Shown here: positions 58,200 through 64,000 of the stretch, piece by piece
Numbering within the stretch: position 1 is the stretch's first letter
Layout: every line of letters starts with the position of its first letter
Source: Fusarium oxysporum f. sp. lycopersici 4287
Taxonomy: Eukaryota; Ascomycota; Sordariomycetes; Hypocreales; Nectriaceae
Reading direction: 5' to 3'
NCBI RefSeq assembly: GCF_000149955.1
Contig: NC_030993.1
Location: 531,049-595,048, forward strand
DNA: 64,000 nucleotides
Program-made: the position numbers and the translations under genes
The notes under the pieces: model-generated
What the model saw: the letters and a program-made list of their open reading frames with translations, nothing else
Database searches by the model: none
Told to the model about the DNA's origin: nothing

Positions 58200-58709
58200 T
58201 GTCAGGATATTTGGTCAAACAGGATATCATCGGGATAATGAGGTCTGAGATGGGGGTTTCTATCTTGGTGCGGTCTTGAATACGGCTTCCGTCATGCAAG
58301 ACGCGTAGTTGCACAGGAGCCAATTGGAAGACCATTTTCAATCCATTCATGCTGTCTGATGGAGCCTGAGTGCATCCGATTCACTATATTATTATGTACT
58401 GTTATCAAACCACGTGAATGATCAATCTCATGATGGAAAGCTAACAACATTCTACTTTCGTCAAAAGATAACGGCCAGACAGGGATCTCACCTCACGAAA
58501 GGTCCCTTAATTAAAATCATATACTACAAATGGGCATCTTTCTTAGCTTACTCCGACGACAGCTCATCCAGCTTTGAGTCGAATTTATCTTCCGCGTGCT
58601 TTAGTAGTGCCCTGAACCGACATACTTCATCAGGTTCAGGAAATTGCCTCTCAGAAGCATCCCAACGATCGTCTGTATTATCATGTCAGATTCCCAGATC
58701 CTAGAGTAG
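58200..58709. other. Spacer between DUF7587 gene and its decayed copy
   Basis: Promoter of the intact DUF7587 gene. A plus-strand 96-codon ORF at 58414 lies antisense to the tail of the decayed copy and is not supported. Confidence 0.35.
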
Positions 58710-60270
58710 TTACGACTCAGATGACTTACACAACCAAGATGGATGGTGCTTTCGAAAGGTCAAGAGCAGCAAGATGGCATCCCATACATCAATACCCTTC
58801 ATGGGGCCTCTTGCAATTTCGCAAGCTTGGTTGAACTCTTTTCCAGATGTCAGACATTCCTCTCTCCAGCAGGCCCGAAGCTCTAGCACTCGATTCGTCC
58901 ATGAAACCTTCACTGACTGGTCTGCAAACTCTGGATATAGTTCATATAGGCCGGATGATATGAGATCTTGTAGAGAGAAGACGGACGATCGACCGCCGTG
59001 ATGAATCACTCCCTGGGAAAGATACTCCCCGTTGTCATATTCGAGACTTTGAGACAAAGACAGTTTGATTTCGGGTGGGCGTATGACTGGAGTAACCACA
59101 TGTCTCTTGCGAACTGCCCCCAAGGAATTTCCTGGTGTCCAGTGCACAGATATGAACGTTGGAGGCCGGTGTATGGCCGACGTGCGACCTCTATATAGCG
59201 TACTGAATAGCGTTCATCAAAGAGCTAGTCCATGAGACAAGCTTATCCCGTAATTTACCGTCACCGAAGCTGCTACCACTGAAGCAGTTCTTTCTCTCTG
59301 GGTGGTTGTATAGCATGTTTGAAGCGTTTATAGCACCTAATGAAAGAAGATTGACCTTCGGTACCAGCGCTCCGTATAGGACAAAACTAAATTCTGATGC
59401 AAAGACGGTGCTAAAGTTGAGACCAGAGCTTTTTGAGTCGTAGACCCGGAACAGATACCGAGGAACATCCGCGAAAGATAGTTTTATGGTTGCTGAAGGG
59501 GAAACGCCCTGGTGATGGAACAGTGTTGGCCCTGAAAGACGGTTGTTCAAAGTTCGGATCATATCTCAGCCTCCCGCTCTTCATCAAGTTCATCCCTCTG
59601 TTCACGTGTAGAATACTGCTTTCGCACCCTGGTACGGCTGTCCATATTACTGAACCCCGAACGTCTCGAGCGGTAAGCCGATGAAGGGTCGTCCCTGGTA
59701 AGGCTAAGAAAATGCTGTTCGGGATACAGCGAGCCCGAAGGATCCATAGCTTGGTTGTAGCATTCCTCAAGAATTCTCCATTCACTCTCGAGGCGATCAT
59801 CGATATTGTCAAGCTTCTCGCGCGCGATATCACCAATTTCGGCTTTGAAGTACTCCAGCAGTCCGTGAAGTGATAATTTCAACCAGTGATCGATCAATAG
59901 CGCCAGTAACGCTTTGAGCCGATTTCGTGATGCGATTTACGTTTGCATGTACTTTGAATAGTTCATCCTCGCTCGCTTTGTAGACAATGTTAGGGTCGTT
60001 CAGGAGAGCCACGAGTCGCTGTCCACGAAGCTGCGCCGATGCGACGACTTGATTGAAGTCGCTTATAGAGTCTTGCAGGGCTGATCGCTAATTGACAGGG
60101 TACTGATACTAATGTTGATCGGATCAACTGCATCTTCGAATTTGGTTCCCATCGTGGCCGAGGACTGAGTGTGCTGATGCCGACAGCCTGATGTTTGGTG
60201 TGAAGATGTCGTGATGCAAAATTGTTGGAGTGGTGGATTCCTCCCCTAGAGAAGCCACTGACGACTAGAC
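58710..60270 (-). pseudogene. Decayed tandem paralogue of the DUF7587 gene
   Basis: Homologous blocks appear in the same order as in the intact neighbour but in different frames. They are LQDSISDFNQVV then LLNDPNIVYKASEDEL (about 60070-59850), RILEECYNQAMDPSGSLYPE (59790), VPRYLFRVYDSKSSGL (59480) and LVSWTSSLMNAIQYA (59230). Then, within 150 bases, three separate frames give NVHICALDTRKF, WGQFARDMWLL and IKLSLSQSLEYDNGEYLSQG. The C-terminal part (58710-59050) stays open. At least three or four frame breaks show the copy is dead. Divergence between the copies is large, so the duplication is old or involves different family members. Confidence 0.75.
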
Positions 60271-60611
60271 GCACTTAAGCATAGTGCATATTTCGACACC
60301 TCCCGACGCCATTGACAACATAGGACGCTATCTTTCGAACCTTGATAACAACAGTATTACAGTCTTTGTTATTTAGTTTATCTGTTCTGAAATAGAAATA
60401 TAGCATGGCAAAAAACATACAACACCGGGGATTCGCTGGTCGTCACCGACCCAACTACTAATCCGGCGCTTCGAAGCTTGACTCTGGGGGAGCGGACGGG
60501 ACCCCGTATTCTCTTCGAGCTTTGGTCGTATGTGACAGTCCACGATGCAAAATCACCTCAAGAGGTTGTCAAAGATATGCAAAATCATAACTAATAGCTG
60601 CAATTCGTTCT
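60271..60611. other. Intergenic
   Basis: Spacer between the DUF7587 relic and the 3' end of the LDI-like gene. No feature seen. Confidence 0.35.
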
Positions 60612-62760
60612 TCAAATTGGAGAAAGGTGCACATGAGTCCTGCCCTTAACAAGAACCGAGATCTTGACAAATCCATCCCTGTCCGCATTCACTGTCTTGT
60701 CGAGATAACTGTATGTCTGGCCCGGAGAAAGACGAGAAATGCCAAGGTCGAAAACGCCTGCATCAGCTGAGGGATAAAGAACTAGTTCCAAATCCCGAGA
60801 TGTATGAGACCTTGCTTTTGCTATAAGGACACCAGGATATGGCACTTCTGAAAGGATGGGCCCTTTCAATGCTGTTTCAGATGGTCCCTACGAGAGCGAT
60901 TAGATGACATCCTAATCTCAATGACAAGGACGGTGAACATACCTTCTGTACCATCCGATGATATGCCCCAGGTCGGATAAGAGCAGCCGTCAACGCCGCT
61001 TGATTCATCAAACACGACGCATTCTCAAGGTCAAGATAATGAGAGCCCGTCGGTGCTGTCTTAACACCCCATGCTCTCTCAAACTTTTTCACACAAGCCT
61101 CTTTCAGCTCTTCATCACCGTACTCACCCGCAGCAATGGCAAGTTGAGTGTACATAGCATACTCATTCGAGCGATAATTGCCCGCATCAATCTTATCCGC
61201 TCCCACGAGTCCAGTCAGCGAGACCTCTTTCGTTTTGGTATCAAACTGAACTGTCTCATTCCGAATGATAGCCCAAAGACGTCTGGAGAAGTTTCTCAAA
61301 GGACCACATCCCATCATGATTGCTGCCAAATCTCCAGCTGCGCCGCATAGACCTGGAATAGTGAAGCCTGTCAACTCGGACCTTATAGTCAAGACACTGC
61401 CACTGGTCTCGCTAAAGTTCGTGTTCAGAGACTCCTCGAATATTGGTAATAGGACTTCAGTGGACTTCGTTCCAAACACTCGATCGTAGAGAACTGCTCC
61501 TGTCATGCCTTGCAGATTGCACATGACGTAGATCCAGTTAGGCTCACATGAAATGAGACAGTATGGACTAGCAGACCATTGTCGCACAAGTGATTCCTGA
61601 AGGTCATGAAGATTGTATCTGTAGGAATGCTTTTCGTCAATGTTGAAGACCAGACTTCCAGGTTTTGTATATCTCATATCACCTGTATTGGCAGTGTAAA
61701 GCATGACTCCCTGCAGCAAGAACCCCGTGACCATGATATTGTCTTTCTTGACTGGATCCCAATCGAGTGAGAATTTGCCGGTCAAACGTTCCCACTTCCA
61801 GAAATTGAGAACTTTCTGAGTCAAAGACCGCTCAATGATTCGTTGGAAAGCTTCGTTGACGTAGCCGTGCGCGTTTGGAGTATAGATTGACTGGTAAAGA
61901 CCGAGTACAAACATCATCTGATAGATCTGATAACGAAGGGCTGCGGTCTGGTATTGGTCGACAATAGTAAAGCCTGACCAGTCATCAAGACTTTGAAAGG
62001 CCTGATCAAACAGGAATTGTAGCTTCCTGAGACTCTCAATGCTCAGTTCTTCATCTTCCTCTCTCTTGGAAGCTGCGGCGACAAGTCTGTCTGTCTCGGC
62101 AGCTTGGCGTAAGATGAACTCGTTTCTCGTTGTTCTCTTCTTATAGCCTCGATTCCTTTCAGTTCTTGATGAGCCATTGGCATACAGGAAGGCAGCGAAA
62201 AGAAAACCAGGGGCCCAATAGCCTGAGTTCTCCCATAGGGTGTCTCCTGTAGTGAAGTAGGCGCCTAAGATAGACAAGCCCCAGACGAGGAGAGGGAATA
62301 AGATTGCTCCGGCACCAAACCACTGTCGCTTTATGTTAGCAAAATCTTGTTGTTACTGGAGAAGTCTATCAATGGGCCTGGCTTACCGCAAAGAGAGCGA
62401 GCGGGACGCTTGCCCAAGTCAGCGCGAACAATATGCCACCAAGTACATTGGCGCTCGCAAGATATCCGGCTCCAGGGAAGACCAGCCCAAGAGCTGCAGC
62501 TCTGTATTTTGGCCCGATATCAACATAGTTCTGGAAGAAGATTCCGAGGGCAGTAAAAACCAAGGCAATCCAGACACCAAGCGTGCGTGCCTGGACGTTC
62601 TTGCGATGAGGGCCAGAGCCAACGTTTGGCGGGATTAGATGTTTCACATATGGTCCTGGGCGTGTCAGCAACTTCAACTGTTTTTCACGCAAATTATCTA
62701 GTACCTACCTGACGTCCCACAGGCTTGTCCATGTTGGGCACTCGACTTCGCTGGACCCAT
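60612..62760 (-). CDS. Membrane protein with linalool dehydratase/isomerase-like domain
   Basis: Four exons: 62760-62709, 62655-62387, 62328-60943 and 60887-60612, giving 660 aa. All junctions keep phase (GTAGGT, GTAAGC and GTATGT donors). The N-terminal about 170 residues hold four predicted helices (TLGVWIALVFTALGIFF, ALGLVFPGAGYL, GILFALTWASVPLALFA, AILFPLLVWGLSIL). The large domain carries YQTAALRYQIYQMMFVLGLYQ, KKDNIMVTGFLLQG, SCEPNWIYVMCNLQGMTGAVLYD and NYRSNEYAMYTQLA, the alpha/alpha-barrel pattern of the Ldi family that hydrates/dehydrates and isomerises monoterpenols in bacteria. The fungal version's substrate is unknown. A C-terminal beta module (exon 4) is extra. Divergent from an aldehyde dehydrogenase. 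Confidence 0.8.
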
Positions 62761-63121
62761 GATTGACGGTGATGATAGGAGAGTGTCTTGTGCAAATACA
62801 GGACGGAGTAAACCTGCAGTCTGGCGAAATTTGTCTGTTCAATATGCCTTTCATATCCATTAATCCGGGGTAGTATCCGATTACCCCAGACTTTGCGGGG
62901 TTGTGATCGTTTGTGATCTGGTCATTTTTTTCTGACTATCCCCAAGCTAAATGGCAGTTTATATGTGGGGAGTTTGTCAGAATACCATGGCAAGACAACC
63001 TAGCCAAGATACTTGGCCCAGCAAAGTCAAACTTCCTGGCGGGCTATCTGTTCCTCGAAATCCAACCTTTCGTTCGCTATTCCTACCTAGTTTCTTCGCA
63101 CAGTCATCGTCAAACGCCCCA
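62761..63121. promoter_or_regulatory. Shared promoter of LDI-like and aldehyde dehydrogenase genes
   Basis: A 361-bp divergent intergenic region, short enough to imply a shared promoter. It contains TAATCCGGGGTAGTATCCGATTA near 62860-62883, an imperfect inverted repeat (TAATCCGG / CCGATTA) that could be a Zn2Cys6 target. Confidence 0.4.
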
Positions 63122-64000
63122 ATGTCCAAAGAAATCAGATCCCCAAGACCCTATACCTCCGAAGCAGAATGTCTGCAGTACCATTCCCAACTATTCAGCA
63201 CCTTCGCCGCCGGAAAAACTAAAAGCATCAAATGGCGAAAATGGCAACTCAAGCAAATGTGGTGGATGCTAGTCGACAACGAGAAAGCCATCGCCGAAGC
63301 ACTAGCAGCTGATCTCGGACGCCACGAGTTTGAGGCCCTGACATCAGATCTTCATGGCTTGAAAACAGATATCCTCGAACATCTCAACCATGTGGAGGAA
63401 TGGGCAGCTGATGAGCCAGTTGCTTCAGCTGGATTCCTTATGGGAACATTAGGAAAAGCGCGCATTCGAAAGGAGCCTCTCGGTGTCGTTTTGGTCATCG
63501 GGGCATGGAATTTTCCCTTCCTGCTTACGTTACAACCTGTCATTGCCGCTATAACTGCCGGTTGTTGCGTCGTTGTCAAACCATCTGAGCTATCGGTTGC
63601 TTCTCAGAATCTCATGCAAGATCTTGTAGGGCGGTACCTCGACCCAGAAGCCATTAGGCTCGTCACAGGAGGACCGCAGGAAACAACAAAACTTCTTGAA
63701 CTTAAGTTTAATCACATCTTCTTCACCGGTTCAACAAAGGTCGCAAAATTTGTTGCTGCAGCTGCAGCAAAACATCTCACCCCTACGGTTTTGGAGCTAG
63801 GTGGTCAGGGACCAGCTATAGTGACTGCCAAAGCTGACGTTGATCTGGCGGCTAAGCGTATTGCCTACGCCAAATTTCTAAATGCTGGACAGATTTGCCT
63901 GTCGGTGAATCACGTTTTTGTCGATCCAGAGGTTCATGATACTTTTGTGCAGAGATTACATCACTGGACACAGCGGTTCTCTGGGGGCGAGTCGAGCCAT
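63122..64000 (+). CDS. Aldehyde dehydrogenase, class 3 (fatty aldehyde) type, partial
   Basis: Starts at ATG 63122 and stays open to the end of the window (293 codons, C-terminus missing). Family markers in order: LSVASQ-like PSELS after GCCVVVKPSEL, GVVLVIGAWNFP (N/F cofactor-site motif; Asn orients the substrate), FFTGSTKVAKFV (cofactor loop), VLELGGQGPAIV (general-base Glu), and NAGQICLSVNHVFV (catalytic Cys, reading QICLS where class 3 enzymes have QTC). The absence of an N-terminal extension fits a class 3 enzyme; a membrane tail, if any, would lie beyond the window. It oxidises aldehydes to acids with NAD(P)+. The shared promoter with the LDI-like gene suggests terpenoid or alkenol metabolism. 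Confidence 0.9.
   Translation, partial: MSKEIRSPRPYTSEAECLQYHSQLFSTFAAGKTKSIKWRKWQLKQMWWMLVDNEKAIAEALAADLGRHEFEALTSDLHGLKTDILEHLNHVEEWAADEPVASAGFLMGTLGKARIRKEPLGVVLVIGAWNFPFLLTLQPVIAAITAGCCVVVKPSELSVASQNLMQDLVGRYLDPEAIRLVTGGPQETTKLLELKFNHIFFTGSTKVAKFVAAAAAKHLTPTVLELGGQGPAIVTAKADVDLAAKRIAYAKFLNAGQICLSVNHVFVDPEVHDTFVQRLHHWTQRFSGGESSH

Noticed and set aside
58414..58704. 96-codon plus-strand ORF between the DUF7587 copies
   Set aside because: Antisense to the promoter/3' region of minus-strand genes; no domain.
1..64000. CRISPR arrays, bacterial operons, insertion sequences
   Set aside because: None seen. The window is eukaryotic with spliceosomal introns. No transposase, reverse transcriptase or terminal repeats were recognised.

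Overview
The window reads as filamentous ascomycete nuclear DNA, most likely Fusarium or a close hypocrealean relative. The evidence is many short introns (about 45-110 nt) with GTAAGT-like donors and CTAAC/CTGAC branch sites, and typical fungal families: DUF7600-type F-box, DUF7587, HET, ArAE exporter, HAK K+ transporter, and a FET3/FTR1 iron-uptake pair. The genus is an inference from gene content, not from a search. There is one 800-base N gap (19485-20284). Most coding calls below are spliced models built by joining reading frames at canonical splice sites, so coordinates are outer spans with exon limits in the evidence.

Layout. 0-10.3 kb: a Ser/Thr-rich secreted protein, a nuclease-like fragment, a long eight-exon F-box gene whose first junction does not stay in frame, and a divergent FAD monooxygenase / NmrA-like pair sharing a promoter with five CGGCCG palindromes. 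10.4-14.3 kb: a graveyard of truncated genes and AT-rich DNA. 14.9-26 kb: a secreted DUF1593 protein, a HAK-type K+ transporter broken by the gap and a one-base frameshift, a RING-H2 membrane protein, an orphan Zn2Cys6 domain, and an ArAE/FUSC-type exporter with a one-base frameshift. 26.7-32 kb: a monocarboxylate-type MFS carrier, a flavin monooxygenase and a RidA protein, all on the plus strand. 32-40 kb: TRF4-type poly(A) polymerase, a small Cys-rich secreted protein, an MFS permease with micro-exons, and a protein with an internal ubiquitin-like domain ending in RLRGG. 40.6-46.7 kb: an intron-containing tRNA-Arg, the divergent FTR1/FET3 reductive iron-uptake pair with GATA-factor sites between them, and a P450. 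47.5-49.4 kb: a probable two-repeat plus coiled-coil protein. 49.4-53.3 kb: a gene-poor stretch. 53.3-60.3 kb: a decayed HET gene, a NIF3-like small protein, an NmrA-like oxidoreductase, and an intact/decayed tandem pair of DUF7587 genes. 60.6-64 kb: a linalool dehydratase/isomerase-like membrane protein divergent from an aldehyde dehydrogenase that runs off the end.

How the genes fit together. FET3 oxidises Fe(II) and FTR1 imports the resulting Fe(III); their shared promoter suits iron repression by a GATA factor. The LDI-like/ALDH pair and the FAD monooxygenase/NmrA pair look like small co-regulated metabolic modules. The 10-14 kb and 53-60 kb blocks look like fast-evolving accessory DNA inside otherwise ordinary sequence.
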